Translations under genes and position numbers: made by a program | The notes under the pieces: model-generated | Database searches by the model: none | Seen by the model: only the letters and a program-made list of their open reading frames with translations | Told to the model about the DNA's origin: nothing | Shown here: in pieces, positions 8,663 to 17,820 of the stretch | How the letters are laid out: each line of letters starts with the position of its first letter | Numbering within the stretch: the first letter of the stretch is position 1 | From: Chloroflexi bacterium bin20 | GTDB lineage: Bacteria > Chloroflexota > Anaerolineae > Aggregatilineales > Phototrophicaceae | Direction of reading: 5' to 3' | NCBI GenBank assembly: GCA_002238485.1 | Contig: MPMG01000013.1 | Span: forward strand, 1 to 64,000 | Length of the DNA: 64,000 nt

Positions 8663-9858
8663 TAGTCCCACTCCCGCCGATCAACGATCTTGCGCGCGGA
8701 CGCGTCGATAGCGTCCACGAAGTTGACCTGATCAATGCGCAGCCGCACAGCCTGTTTTGCGAGCGCAGTTAGACCGGTCGCAAGGCCTTCATTAGACGCG
8801 CCATCGTGCAGCGCCACATTCAACGTAAGCACATCGCGATTGCCCTCGCGCGTGATGACGGCTTGCAAGTCTTTGATCTGCGGGAAGCGCAGGACGGCCG
8901 CGCCCAACTGGTTGGGGTGCAAAAACATGCCGCGCACTTTGATGGCATCGCCGCTGCGCCCGAACAGTCCCAGCAAATGCTGTCCATCGCCAGCCCTCTG
9001 TGGGGCCAGCGCGCCCAAATCGCCCGTCCCAAAGCGAATCAGTGGATAGGCCTTGTTGAGCGTTGTTGCCACAATCTCGCCTGTTTCACCAGCAGGCAGC
9101 AGTTCACCTGTCTGTGGATCGCAGATCTGCAAGTAGATGCTCCCCAAGATGCGAAAGCCCGGCTCGCCCGACCGACTGTAGCCGATGACTCCCAAATCCG
9201 CCGTGCCATAAGCAGAGGTTGCGCGCAGGCCATATTCACCTTCAAAGCGCGCCTGCTGGCTGGGCATGTAGGGCTCTGCGGAAAAGAGCGCTTTCTTCAG
9301 TGGCAGAGCATCCGCGCCCATGCCCATCTCGGCAGCTTTGTCCAGCAGAGTCATCAGATAACTGGGTTGTCCGACAAAGCTTGTCGCCCCCAGCGCCATC
9401 ATCAGCATGATCTGCAGCTCGGTATTGCCAGGACCAGACGGGATGACTGTGCCGCCACAGGCGCGGATGGCTTCGTCCAGCAAGATGCCGGCCGGCGTCA
9501 AATGATACATGAACGTATTGAGAACGCGGTCGCCGCGCCCGATGCCAATATAGCGAAAAGGGGCCAACTGCGCTTCGGGGTCGGCTGGCGGCGGCTGGGG
9601 ATCATATATGGGGCCGGGCGAAATATAAATGCGCGGCAGGTCGGCGGGGTCGATGGTCAAGAAGCCCCCAAAGGGCGGATTCTGTTGATGAATCTCGACC
9701 AGCGCATCCTTGCTCAACACGGGGATCTGCGCCAGGTCTTCCGCCCCCTGCACATCGTCCGGCGCGACACCCGCCTCGTCCAGCAACTGACGGATAGCCG
9801 GCGCATGCTGATAACTGTGCTGCACCAGGTCGTGGATCTGCGCGTCGATACCTGCCAT
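8662..9858 (-). CDS. Phenylacetate-CoA ligase-like AMP-forming ligase
   Basis: 398 residues from the ATG at 9858, which has GGGAG upstream; a GTG at 9864 is the alternative. The fold is the PaaK branch of the adenylate-forming superfamily: YGTADLG corresponds to the A5 motif, then a TGDLG segment, then GRSGDAIKVRGMFLHPNQL, the typical PaaK hinge and C-terminal signature. It should activate an aromatic or other organic acid to its CoA ester. It is the last gene of the Liv-type operon, 14 bases after livF, which suggests that its substrate is what the transporter brings in. The exact acid is unknown. Confidence 0.8.
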   Translation of the reverse strand: MAGIDAQIHDLVQHSYQHAPAIRQLLDEAGVAPDDVQGAEDLAQIPVLSKDALVEIHQQNPPFGGFLTIDPADLPRIYISPGPIYDPQPPPADPEAQLAPFRYIGIGRGDRVLNTFMYHLTPAGILLDEAIRACGGTVIPSGPGNTELQIMLMMALGATSFVGQPSYLMTLLDKAAEMGMGADALPLKKALFSAEPYMPSQQARFEGEYGLRATSAYGTADLGVIGYSRSGEPGFRILGSIYLQICDPQTGELLPAGETGEIVATTLNKAYPLIRFGTGDLGALAPQRAGDGQHLLGLFGRSGDAIKVRGMFLHPNQLGAAVLRFPQIKDLQAVITREGNRDVLTLNVALHDGASNEGLATGLTALAKQAVRLRIDQVNFVDAIDASARKIVDRREWD

Positions 9859-9872
9859 TTGCACTCCCTGTG

Positions 9873-10688
9873 CTAGCCCAGCCAGCGTTTGCGCCGCCGA
9901 TAATGTTTGACCTCGCGGTAATTCTTGCGCCCGCCCGCCTGGTTTAAGCCCAGATAAAACTCTTTGATATCTTCATTTTCCCGCATCTGCTCCGCAGGGC
10001 CATCCAGCACGATGCGTCCGTCTTCCATGACATAGGCATAATCAGCCAGTTCCAGCGCGGCGCGGGCATTTTGTTCCACCAGCAGCACCGACATGCCTTC
10101 CTGGCGGTTGATTTCGCGGATGATAGCGAAGATTTCGTGCACCAGCAGCGGCGCCAGCCCCAGCGATGGCTCGTCCAGCATGAGGATCTGCGGGTGCGCC
10201 ATCATCGCGCGGCCGATCACCAGCATCTGGCCCTCGCCGCCAGACAAATAGCCGCTCACCCGCCGCGACAGCGCACGCAGCTGGGGGAAGTAATGATAGA
10301 CGCGCTGCAAGTCTTCGCGGATATGTCGCCCGCCTTGATACACCATGCCGCCGATGCGCAGATTCTCTTCGACGGTCAGGTGGCGGAAGAGCAGGCGGCC
10401 CTCTATGACCTGCACGACTCCGCGGCGCACCACATCTTCGGCTGGCTCATTGTCAATGCGCTGGTCGCCCCAGACGATCTGTCCGCGTGTAACCTCGCCC
10501 AGCTCGGAACGCAGCAAGCCGCTGATAGCTTTTAACGTGGTGGACTTGCCAGCCCCATTGGGACCCAGCAAAGACACCACGTTGCCTGGCGCAACTTCCA
10601 GCGAGATGCCGCGCAGCACCAAGATGACGCTGTTATAGATCACCTCGATGTTGGACACCGTCAACGTGCGCGCGTCCAGAGCAGGCAT
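9873..10688 (-). CDS. livF: Liv-type ABC transporter ATP-binding protein (LivF-like)
   Basis: 271 residues. It has Walker A (GPNGAGKST), signature motif LSGGEGQML (the usual Gln is Gly here) and Walker B with LMLDEPSLGL, followed by the LivF-type H-loop region. The C-terminus has the FYLG motif, then an extra ~25-residue basic tail ending in RRRKRW. It pairs with LivG to power uptake through LivH/LivM. It is separated from livK by 124 bases that hold a stem-loop repeat. Confidence 0.9.
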   Translation of the reverse strand: MPALDARTLTVSNIEVIYNSVILVLRGISLEVAPGNVVSLLGPNGAGKSTTLKAISGLLRSELGEVTRGQIVWGDQRIDNEPAEDVVRRGVVQVIEGRLLFRHLTVEENLRIGGMVYQGGRHIREDLQRVYHYFPQLRALSRRVSGYLSGGEGQMLVIGRAMMAHPQILMLDEPSLGLAPLLVHEIFAIIREINRQEGMSVLLVEQNARAALELADYAYVMEDGRIVLDGPAEQMRENEDIKEFYLGLNQAGGRKNYREVKHYRRRKRWLG

Positions 10689-10695
10689 CTATCTA

Positions 10696-10729
10696 TACCC
10701 CCTCGGTCCCCCCGAAGAGTCGGGGGGAG
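10696..10729 (+). repeat. Dispersed G/C stem-loop repeat, copy 1
   Basis: TACCCCCTCGGT is followed by a perfect 8-base stem: CCCCCCGA (10708-10715) and TCGGGGGG (10720-10727) around the loop AGAG. The same unit occurs inverted at 28067-28108 and in degraded form at 48567-48608. It lies inside the liv operon, between livK and livF, and may act as an mRNA processing or attenuation hairpin. Confidence 0.6.
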
Positions 10730-10812
10730 GCAGAGCCAGCGCGAGATTCCTTGCAAGGAGTCCCTCGTCCAGGCAAGGGGCAGTCTTGCGGTTGACAGAC
10801 AAAGCCCGCTGC

Positions 10813-12186
10813 CTAGCCGCGCAGCTGTGGCACGGGCATGAAATCGGTCAGCGGCACGACCAGCGGCACATACAACTGTCCGCCAGAACCATCGGGCATC
10901 AGCAAGGCATCTTCAGGACCAGTGGCAGGACCGGTGAGCGTGGCATTAGCGAACTTCATGACAGCCATGCGATTGTGCGTGGCATCGCGCATGCCCTCGG
11001 CGAAGTGTTGCTGCAGCAAGCCGCCCAGCACCGCATAATCCATCGATTCGATGACCGCTTTTGCGTCTGCCCCGGTCATGGCATCCAGGCTGCCCACTGT
11101 GTTGACCGAGCGGATGACTGTCTCGATGATGGCATCGACCATTCCCCACGACAGCAGATAGGCGATATTCTGTTCCACCGGACTGCGCTGATTTGCCGTG
11201 AATTGCTGGGTGACAAACTGGATGGCCGGGTGCTGAAGTTCAGTCCACCACAAGAAGGGCATCCCTCCGAACATGCCATCCACAGACGGCAGACCATTCG
11301 GCCTCAAGACGCGCTGCCCCAGCAAGCCAACGCTGGTATCCATTACCCAGTTGACGCCGCCCAGCTTGATGTCGTCTTCCATGCCCAGATCGACCAACGT
11401 GCCGGCGATCAAGGCTGGACCAGTAGCCAGCGAGTTGGTGTACAGGATGTTGGCGCCTTCGTCGATGGCGTTTTGCACCTGCGTCAGGATGTCGCTGTCG
11501 GTGGGCAGGAAGATCTGCGGATTGGGCAGCACCTCGACGCCCAGTCCCGCGCAATATTCTGCCGCAGCCGGTTCTGTGCCCGCCAAGCCAAAGGCGCCGG
11601 GCCAAGTGACGAAGCCGATGACCGGGTCTGGGAAAATCTCGGGACTGGCCGCGACAAATTGGCAGAAGAAGCCAAACTGATTGATGTACAACGGGTTGCT
11701 GGCAAAGAGCCAGCCAGGTGTCTGCCCGTCTTCACCATACAGGCTCTCGATCGAGCCTGCCGCTATGACCGATACGATCTCGTCTTCAGCCAATTGCTCG
11801 CGCAGCAGCTCGCCATCGTTGGAGCTATAAAGCAGCAAAATATCGAGGTCGTCGCCATATTCGCTGGTGAAGCGGTCATACGTGCTTTGCGTCGCTTCCA
11901 GGTTGCCACCGGTATCTTCATAGACCTGCGCCAGTTCTGCGCCACAGACTCCGCCACGGCTGTTCCAGAAGTTCACGGCGTCGGTTACCGCCGCGACGAT
12001 TGGCTGCGTGATGAAGGCATTGGGTCCGCTCAGATCGCCAAAGTGATAAATGCTGAAGGTTTCGCCCGTGAGGTCGACCTGGCATTCGGTCATGTCTGAC
12101 GGGTATTCGACCATGTCTTGTGCCAAACTCAGCGCTCCGCCAGTCACCAGCGTCAGCAGCGCCAGCAATGTGAATAGCTTCTTCAT
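10813..12186 (-). CDS. Liv-type ABC transporter substrate-binding protein
   Basis: 457 residues from the ATG at 12186, which has AAGGAG upstream and begins a signal peptide (MKKLFTLLALLTLVTGG, ending near SLAQD). There is no lipobox cysteine, so it is probably released by signal peptidase I rather than anchored as a lipoprotein. The mature part is a periplasmic-binding-protein type 1 (LivJ/AmiC) fold, with FSIYHFGDLSGPNAF near the start and the usual two-lobed pattern. It captures the substrate for LivHMGF. The ligand may be an amino acid, amide or organic acid; the neighbouring CoA ligases favour a carboxylic acid. Confidence 0.8.
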   Translation of the reverse strand: MKKLFTLLALLTLVTGGALSLAQDMVEYPSDMTECQVDLTGETFSIYHFGDLSGPNAFITQPIVAAVTDAVNFWNSRGGVCGAELAQVYEDTGGNLEATQSTYDRFTSEYGDDLDILLLYSSNDGELLREQLAEDEIVSVIAAGSIESLYGEDGQTPGWLFASNPLYINQFGFFCQFVAASPEIFPDPVIGFVTWPGAFGLAGTEPAAAEYCAGLGVEVLPNPQIFLPTDSDILTQVQNAIDEGANILYTNSLATGPALIAGTLVDLGMEDDIKLGGVNWVMDTSVGLLGQRVLRPNGLPSVDGMFGGMPFLWWTELQHPAIQFVTQQFTANQRSPVEQNIAYLLSWGMVDAIIETVIRSVNTVGSLDAMTGADAKAVIESMDYAVLGGLLQQHFAEGMRDATHNRMAVMKFANATLTGPATGPEDALLMPDGSGGQLYVPLVVPLTDFMPVPQLRG

Positions 12187-12266
12187 GTCTCGTGTCTCCT
12201 TCTCCGCCGGTTGCAATTGTTGCAGTTTCTTAATTCTAGCTTATGCCAAATGAGGGCATGGCGCAA

Positions 12267-13691
12267 CTAATAGGAATAGGGGCGGATCTTCCAGGCGACC
12301 TTGCTTATCTCCCAGCGATGGGCGATGCCGCGCGGCTCTAGCACGAGGAAGAGGATGAGCGCCCCGCCAAACAATATGGGGTTGATGGCGCTGGTGATGT
12401 TGACGACATCAATGAAGGGAAATAGCTGTGGCAGCCAATCGCTCAACAGCGGTCGCAGTGTCGGGATGATGGCTTCTTGCAGCAGACGGATGAAGGCTAC
12501 GCCAAACATCGCGCCCAGTGGGAATCCCGCCCCGCCAATGATCAACATCGCCAGCATCTCGATTGAAACATCCAGCTCGAACATCTGCAGCGCCAGGCTG
12601 TTGCGCTCGAACGCCAAGAGGCAGCCAGCAATCCCCGCATAGACCGAACTGAGAAAGAAAGCGCGCAGTTTGGTCGCAAAGACATTGATGCCCAGCAGCT
12701 CGGCGGCCAGGTCGTTGTCGCGCACCGATATGAAGGCGCGGCCCGTGCGCGTGCGGATGATGTTGCGCGCCACGAACATCAACAGCACCGAAAGCGGCAC
12801 GATCAAGTAATACATGGCGATATCGCTGGCGAAGCTCAGCGCCTTGCCTATCCGCACCACCGCTTGCAGATCTTCAGCGCCGCCCTCCGCTGCCCCCAGC
12901 ATAACGCGGTAGGTTCCATGCTTGCTGGCAATATAAGACAGCCCCTGCACCTGGCCATAGCCATCGTAGCGCAGGCTGAGATTGACATCGCCATAAGGCA
13001 CGACATCGCCACGGGGGTTGATGATCTCGATGCGTGGCGCTTCACCCGTATAGGCGGGCAGATCCACGAAAATCACATCGACAAAGTAGGTGTCGCCAGC
13101 CGCGAATTCCAGGGGAATGTCTGTGCCGAGCGCCTCTTCGGCATAAGCGCCAAAAGGTCCGATGATCGGCGCGGGGACGGACAGTGGCCGCGTTCCGCCG
13201 GTCAGGTCTTCCATGGGGTAACGCAAGACCCAGGGGATGATGAATTGCGCGGCCAGGGTCGCCATCGCCAGATAGAAGCCTTTGACGCGCAAGGATGGCA
13301 AGCCAAAGACCAGCCCGACCGCGCCTGTCAGCAGCGCGCTGACTGGCAAAGCCAGCCAAAAGCTGAAGCCCAGTTCGCGCGCCAATATCGCCGATCCATA
13401 GGCGCCTACCGCCATGAATGCGCCATGCCCGAGCGACATCTGCCCGGTGTAGCCAACCAGCAGGTTCAGCCCTTGCACGGCAATGACGAAAATGGCGACG
13501 CGCGCAACCAGGCTGACATATTGGTCGCTGATCCAGGCCAAGCCCAGCGGACTCGAATGAGAAAGCATGGGCAACAAGAGCAGCGCGATGAATGCCAGGT
13601 TTTTCCACAGCTTGTCGCGCGGACTGCGGTCGATGCGCAAATCTTGCGCATAGCTGGTATCAAAGACGCCGGCCGGGTTCAGGTTCGTCAT
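12267..13691 (-). CDS. livM: Liv-type ABC permease LivM with an inserted domain
   Basis: 474 residues, longer than typical LivM. The N-terminal half has LVGYTGQMSLGHGAFMAVGA and the LRVKGFYLAMATLA block typical of LivM. The C-terminal half has RDNDLAAELLGIN and NPILFGGALILFLVLEPRG. Between them, about residues 195-287 form an extra non-membrane segment rich in beta-type residues (for example IEIINPRGDV and GTYRVML), where ordinary LivM goes straight to the next helix. With LivH it forms the membrane channel. The insert should face outside the cell. Confidence 0.85.
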   Translation of the reverse strand: MTNLNPAGVFDTSYAQDLRIDRSPRDKLWKNLAFIALLLLPMLSHSSPLGLAWISDQYVSLVARVAIFVIAVQGLNLLVGYTGQMSLGHGAFMAVGAYGSAILARELGFSFWLALPVSALLTGAVGLVFGLPSLRVKGFYLAMATLAAQFIIPWVLRYPMEDLTGGTRPLSVPAPIIGPFGAYAEEALGTDIPLEFAAGDTYFVDVIFVDLPAYTGEAPRIEIINPRGDVVPYGDVNLSLRYDGYGQVQGLSYIASKHGTYRVMLGAAEGGAEDLQAVVRIGKALSFASDIAMYYLIVPLSVLLMFVARNIIRTRTGRAFISVRDNDLAAELLGINVFATKLRAFFLSSVYAGIAGCLLAFERNSLALQMFELDVSIEMLAMLIIGGAGFPLGAMFGVAFIRLLQEAIIPTLRPLLSDWLPQLFPFIDVVNITSAINPILFGGALILFLVLEPRGIAHRWEISKVAWKIRPYSY

Positions 13692-13700
13692 TGCCGCTCC

Positions 13701-14885
13701 CTAGATCCGTTCAATGCGCTTCTCGCCGAACAAGCCATCGGGGCGGATGACCAGCACCAGCATCAGCACGACATAGGGCGCCAGATTCGTACCCGCCTGT
13801 TCGGATGAATTGATCAATGTGCCGAACTGCTCGACGATGCCGATGATAATGCCGCCCACCAATGCGCCGCTCACCGATTCCAGGCCTCCCAGCAGGACAG
13901 CCGGGAAGACGCGCAGCGCCACAAAGCTGATATTCAGCGACAAACCGACTGCGCCACCCTGCAAGACGCCGGCGATGCTGGCCAAGAATGCCGCCGCCGC
14001 CCAGGTGATCGCCAGGATCACCCGCACGCGCAATCCCACCGCCTGCGCCAGTTGCTGGTCTTCAGAGGTCGCGCGCATCGCCAAACCCACGCTGGTATAA
14101 CGGAAGAACAAAATGAAGCCGATGAATGCCAAAATCGCCAACACGAAGGCGATCACCAGCTCGACGCGGATGATGGCAATGCCACCCAGCGCCTCGCGAA
14201 AAGCATCCAGGCGTATGGGCTTGAAGCGGCTGTTGGTGGCTGGGTCGACAAAGATGGGCAGGTTCAGTTCGACTGTGCCCCAGACGATCTGCGTAATGCC
14301 ATGCAGCACTTCTGCAACAGCCAGTGTCATCAGCACCGCAGTGAAGAGCGGCTGTCCGATCAACGGACGGATGGCGAAGCGCTCAACCGCCAACCCAGTC
14401 AAGACAGCGCCGGCTGCCGTCCCTGTCAGCGCGTGCAGCCACTGCCAGTCGCTGCCGCCAATCGTCATCAGCAGGCACAGCAGCAAGCTGCCGCCCAGCG
14501 CAGTCAACAGGTTGCGCCTTTGCAACAACGCTTTGTAACTGGCGGTCGTCATGACCATCAACATGGTAGCGGCGGAAAGCAGCAGCGCGCCGGGGATGGA
14601 GATCTCGCTGACGGTGAAGAAGCTCCAAAAGATCATCCCACCCACAACCATCATCCAGCCATGCGCGAAGTTGAACACGCCCGAGGCTTTGTTAATGACC
14701 ACAATGCCCAGCGCGACCAAGCCGTATACGCCACCCACCAGCAGTCCCGATATCAAGGTCTGCACGATGCGCGCCGCCTTCTTGCCCGCCAGCTGGTCGC
14801 CCACGAAGAGCAACAGCGCCACCGCCGCAGCCAGGTAGAGCGCCCAGGTCAATTGTCGTTTATTCGCGCGTATGAATTCTGTCAC
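13701..14885 (-). CDS. livH: Liv-type ABC permease LivH
   Basis: 394 residues with a GTG start at 14885. LivH features include the N-terminal GLVALGIVVINKASGVFNFAHG block, an EQLAQAVG-like coupling segment (SEDQQLAQAVGLRVR) and the C-terminal GGLESVSGALVGGIIIGIVE motif. It is about 100 residues longer than a typical LivH, because of an extra N-terminal helix and a longer central hydrophobic part. It pairs with LivM, whose gene begins 9 bases further downstream in the operon. Confidence 0.88.
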   Translation of the reverse strand: MTEFIRANKRQLTWALYLAAAVALLLFVGDQLAGKKAARIVQTLISGLLVGGVYGLVALGIVVINKASGVFNFAHGWMMVVGGMIFWSFFTVSEISIPGALLLSAATMLMVMTTASYKALLQRRNLLTALGGSLLLCLLMTIGGSDWQWLHALTGTAAGAVLTGLAVERFAIRPLIGQPLFTAVLMTLAVAEVLHGITQIVWGTVELNLPIFVDPATNSRFKPIRLDAFREALGGIAIIRVELVIAFVLAILAFIGFILFFRYTSVGLAMRATSEDQQLAQAVGLRVRVILAITWAAAAFLASIAGVLQGGAVGLSLNISFVALRVFPAVLLGGLESVSGALVGGIIIGIVEQFGTLINSSEQAGTNLAPYVVLMLVLVIRPDGLFGEKRIERI

Positions 14886-14897
14886 ATTGTTGCCCTA

Positions 14898-14922
14898 ACG
14901 GACGATACAAGTGTCGCCCCTT
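14898..14922 (+). repeat. Short dispersed repeat, GGACGAYACAAGTGTC type
   Basis: This 25-base intergenic segment matches 62535-62559 at nearly every position (ACGGACGAYACAAGTGTCRCCCCT). It contains an imperfect ACA-AGTGT palindrome. It lies between livH and the acyl-CoA synthetase gene. No function can be assigned. Confidence 0.4.
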
Positions 14923-14933
14923 CATCCAACTCA

Positions 14934-16916
14934 CTACACATCGGCCACATGCAGCTCGGTTTCAATTGTACCCGTGCGTCCATCGCGGTATCGCACTTCT
15001 GCGCTGATATGCACCTGCCGCCGCCCGCCATAGATCGCTTCCAGCAACTGATGATACTTTTCGTGCAGCGCGCCCCGCCGCAGCTTGCGAGTGCGCGTCA
15101 ATTCGGCTTCGTCGGCATCAAACTCCTTGTGCAAGATGACAAAGCGCTTGACCCGCGAATAGGCTGGCAGCGACTCGTTTACTGCGCGCAGCTCTTGGCG
15201 GATGATCGCGTAGATTTCGTCACGCTGCGACAAATCGACATAGGTGGTGAAGGCGATGCCGTGCTTCTCTGCCCAACGCGAGACATTCTGGAAGTCGATG
15301 ACGATGATGGCCGAGACGAAGTCTTTATCCGCGCCGCCGATGGTCAGCATATCTTGCACATACTGGCTGAACTTGACGCGGCCCTCGATGTACTGTGGAC
15401 TGAAGCGTTCGCCATTCGCCAGTCCAATGAGGTCTTTGACGCGCTCCAGGTAGATCAGGTGCCCCGTGATTTCGTCCATGTGCCCGGCATCGCCGGTGTG
15501 ATACCAGCCTTCGACATCCAGCGCCTCGCCCGTCTGGTCGGCTTGTTTGTAATAGCCTTTGAAGCGCGCCAGGGTGCGGATGAGGATTTCTTGGTTGTCG
15601 GCGATTTTGATCTCTACGCCGGGCACGATCACGCCGACTGTTTCGAAGCGCACATCGCCGCGCAGGTGCAGCGTGCCAAAAGTCTCTGTGGAGCCGTAAT
15701 ACTGGCGCAACTCAATGCCGATAGCGCGGAAAAAGCGGATGATGTCGCCGCTGAGCATGGCGCCGGCCGTCAACACATTGCGCGCCCGCACCAGCCCCAG
15801 TTTGTCGCGCAGGGGCTCAAAGATGGCATATTCCCCCAGCCAGCGCAAGAAACGCAGCGACAGCGGCACTGGCTCCTGCGCATCTTCATGATCGATGGCG
15901 CGGTAGGCGATTGGCATGAACAAACGAAACATCGCTCGATTCATCCAGCTGGCATCGTTGATGCGGAATTGCACCACGCGCGCCAGATTCTCCCAAACGC
16001 GGCTGGGGAAGAGCAAACCAGCCGGCGCGATCTCTCGCATATCTGTGGGCACAGTCTCTGGTCCTTCGGGAAAATTGACCTGCACGCCGTTGATCAAGTG
16101 CGAAGTAAAGCCAAAACCCTGCTCGGCCAGCCAAGCCATTGGACTGAAAGAAAGCCAATTGTCCGACTGATGCGTGTCCACATAGGCGGCGTTCATCGCA
16201 TGCCCGACCACCAGCTGAAAATGCGTGACCTCGGCGAACTTGGGCAGGCTGGTCGTGCCGCTGGTCATGCTGAGGATGATGCTGTCCATGGGCTGGGTCG
16301 AGCTTGCCATGTCGTCAAATAGACTCGGCTGCTGCAGTCGCTGCTGCGCGCCGATATCCTCCACCGCGCCGAAGCTGAGCAGCCAGTCATCGTCATAGCC
16401 CCACATGCCGCGCTCTTCCCAATAAATGACACGGCGGATCTGCGGATTACTGGCTTTGATAGCCAGCATTTTGTCGACTTGTTCTTGGTCCTGCGCGCAG
16501 ACGAAAGTGGCATCGGTGGCGTTGATAACATAGTGAATGTCGCTGGGGCTGGCATCGCTGAAGACGCAGCAGGTTTTGCAATGCAGGGCATGCGCAGCGG
16601 TCTGTGCCCAATACATCTCTGGGTCGTTCTCGCCGATGATGACCAACGTGTCGCGGGCTTGCAGACCCAGCTGCAGCAAGCCCAGAGCGAAATGCGCGAC
16701 ATGTTCATACACTTCATTCCAGCTGTATTCTTGCCAGATGCCATACCGTTTCTTGCGTTGGGCGGTTGCTTCGCCCAGTTCGGCAACGCGGCGCAGAAAA
16801 GCTTTGGACAGCGTATCTTGCTCGGGCGCGACAGGCAGCCGCTGGTCGGGCAAGCGCGTGCCAAACACCTTGCCCGGCACAGCATCGCGGTAGGGGATAG
16901 CCGGCTGCGCGCTCAT
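14934..16916 (-). CDS. Long-chain-type acyl-CoA synthetase (AMP-forming)
   Basis: 660 residues from the ATG at 16916, one base after the livG stop. A longer reading to 16949 would overlap livG and is unlikely. Adenylate-forming motifs: A3 MTSGTTSLPKFAE (the usual Gly after TT is Ser), A5 YYGSTETFGT, A7 GWYHTGDAG and the hinge IYLERVKDLI. The length and C-terminal region resemble FadD15-like enzymes. It converts a carboxylic acid to its CoA ester using ATP. Its position inside the liv operon links it to the imported substrate. Confidence 0.85.
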   Translation of the reverse strand: MSAQPAIPYRDAVPGKVFGTRLPDQRLPVAPEQDTLSKAFLRRVAELGEATAQRKKRYGIWQEYSWNEVYEHVAHFALGLLQLGLQARDTLVIIGENDPEMYWAQTAAHALHCKTCCVFSDASPSDIHYVINATDATFVCAQDQEQVDKMLAIKASNPQIRRVIYWEERGMWGYDDDWLLSFGAVEDIGAQQRLQQPSLFDDMASSTQPMDSIILSMTSGTTSLPKFAEVTHFQLVVGHAMNAAYVDTHQSDNWLSFSPMAWLAEQGFGFTSHLINGVQVNFPEGPETVPTDMREIAPAGLLFPSRVWENLARVVQFRINDASWMNRAMFRLFMPIAYRAIDHEDAQEPVPLSLRFLRWLGEYAIFEPLRDKLGLVRARNVLTAGAMLSGDIIRFFRAIGIELRQYYGSTETFGTLHLRGDVRFETVGVIVPGVEIKIADNQEILIRTLARFKGYYKQADQTGEALDVEGWYHTGDAGHMDEITGHLIYLERVKDLIGLANGERFSPQYIEGRVKFSQYVQDMLTIGGADKDFVSAIIVIDFQNVSRWAEKHGIAFTTYVDLSQRDEIYAIIRQELRAVNESLPAYSRVKRFVILHKEFDADEAELTRTRKLRRGALHEKYHQLLEAIYGGRRQVHISAEVRYRDGRTGTIETELHVADV

Positions 16917-16917
16917 G

Positions 16918-17688
16918 TTAGTGCGCCTGCTCGCCCAGGTAGGCATCAATAACAGCCGGGTTCTGGCTGATTTCAGCTGGCCTGCCCTCGCCGATCTTGA
17001 CGCCGAAATTGATGACGGCGATGCGCTGCGAGATATCCATCACCAAGCCGATATCGTGTTCGATCAGCATGATGGTCGTGCCCTGGCGCTCGTGGATATC
17101 CAGGATGTAGCGCGCCATATCTTCTTTTTCTTCGACATTCATGCCGGCCATGGGCTCGTCCAGAAGCAGCAGGCTCGGCTCCAATGCCAGCGCCCTGCCC
17201 AGCTCGACCCGCTTGCGCAAGCCATAACTCAGTGTGCCGACGATGGATTTGCGGATCGGCTCTAGCTCGAGGAAGTCGATGATTTCTTCGACTCGCTCCC
17301 GATGGGCGATTTCTTCTCGCTGCGCCCTGCCCCAAAACAAGGCTCCGGCCAGCATGGATGCGCGCATGTGAATGTGGCGGGCGGCCATCAGATTGTCCAG
17401 CACGGTGGCGTTGGTATAGAGCGCGATATTCTGGAAAGTGCGCGAAATGCCCAGCCCGGCGCGCTTGTAGGGCGGCATATGCGTGATATCCCTGCCCTCA
17501 AAGCGGATGCTGCCTTGCTGTGGCGCATAAAAGCCGTTAATGCTGTTGATGAGGCTGGTCTTGCCAGCGCCGTTTGGTCCGATGACAGAGAAGATCTCGC
17601 CCGTCTGGACCTGAAAATCAACCTGCTGCAGGGCTTTGATGCCGCCAAAGCTCAAGGATATGTCGGCGACATGCAACTTGGGGGCCAT
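16918..17688 (-). CDS. livG: Liv-type ABC transporter ATP-binding protein (LivG-like)
   Basis: 256 residues. Walker A is GPNGAGKTSLIN, the signature region is LSYGLRKRVELGRAL (the LivG-type variant of LSGGQ), and Walker B is LLLLDEPMAGM. The C-terminus has the LivG-type ending with NPAVIDAYLG. First gene of the operon, about 86 bases after a good promoter. It works with LivF to drive transport. Confidence 0.9.
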   Translation of the reverse strand: MAPKLHVADISLSFGGIKALQQVDFQVQTGEIFSVIGPNGAGKTSLINSINGFYAPQQGSIRFEGRDITHMPPYKRAGLGISRTFQNIALYTNATVLDNLMAARHIHMRASMLAGALFWGRAQREEIAHRERVEEIIDFLELEPIRKSIVGTLSYGLRKRVELGRALALEPSLLLLDEPMAGMNVEEKEDMARYILDIHERQGTTIMLIEHDIGLVMDISQRIAVINFGVKIGEGRPAEISQNPAVIDAYLGEQAH

Positions 17689-17773
17689 ACAGGACCTTTC
17701 GTTTGCGCTGCGCCGACCATCAGCCTGAACAGCTCGGGTAGGCAGCAGAATCCGCCAGCGTCAACCATCTGTA

Positions 17774-17802
17774 ATTGTACAGACATGTGCCCCACAAGCC
17801 AA
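17774..17802 (-). promoter_or_regulatory. Promoter of the liv operon
   Basis: On the minus strand: TTGGCT (17802-17797), a 17-base spacer, TACAAT (17779-17774). The -10 box lies inside a small palindrome CTGT-ACAATT-ACAG that could serve as an operator. The expected leader before livG is about 80 bases, with no recognisable riboswitch. Confidence 0.5.
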
Positions 17803-17820
17803 ACGACTTGGTGATACGGC

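Noticed and set aside
10648..12099. A 483-residue open frame on the plus strand
   Set aside because: It is antisense to livF and the substrate-binding protein. It has no signal, motif or ribosome site.
14052..16322. A 756-residue open frame on the plus strand
   Set aside because: It runs opposite livH and the acyl-CoA synthetase, whose motifs are clear. The translated sequence is rich in Gln, His and Arg with no domain, as expected for an antisense frame in high-GC DNA.
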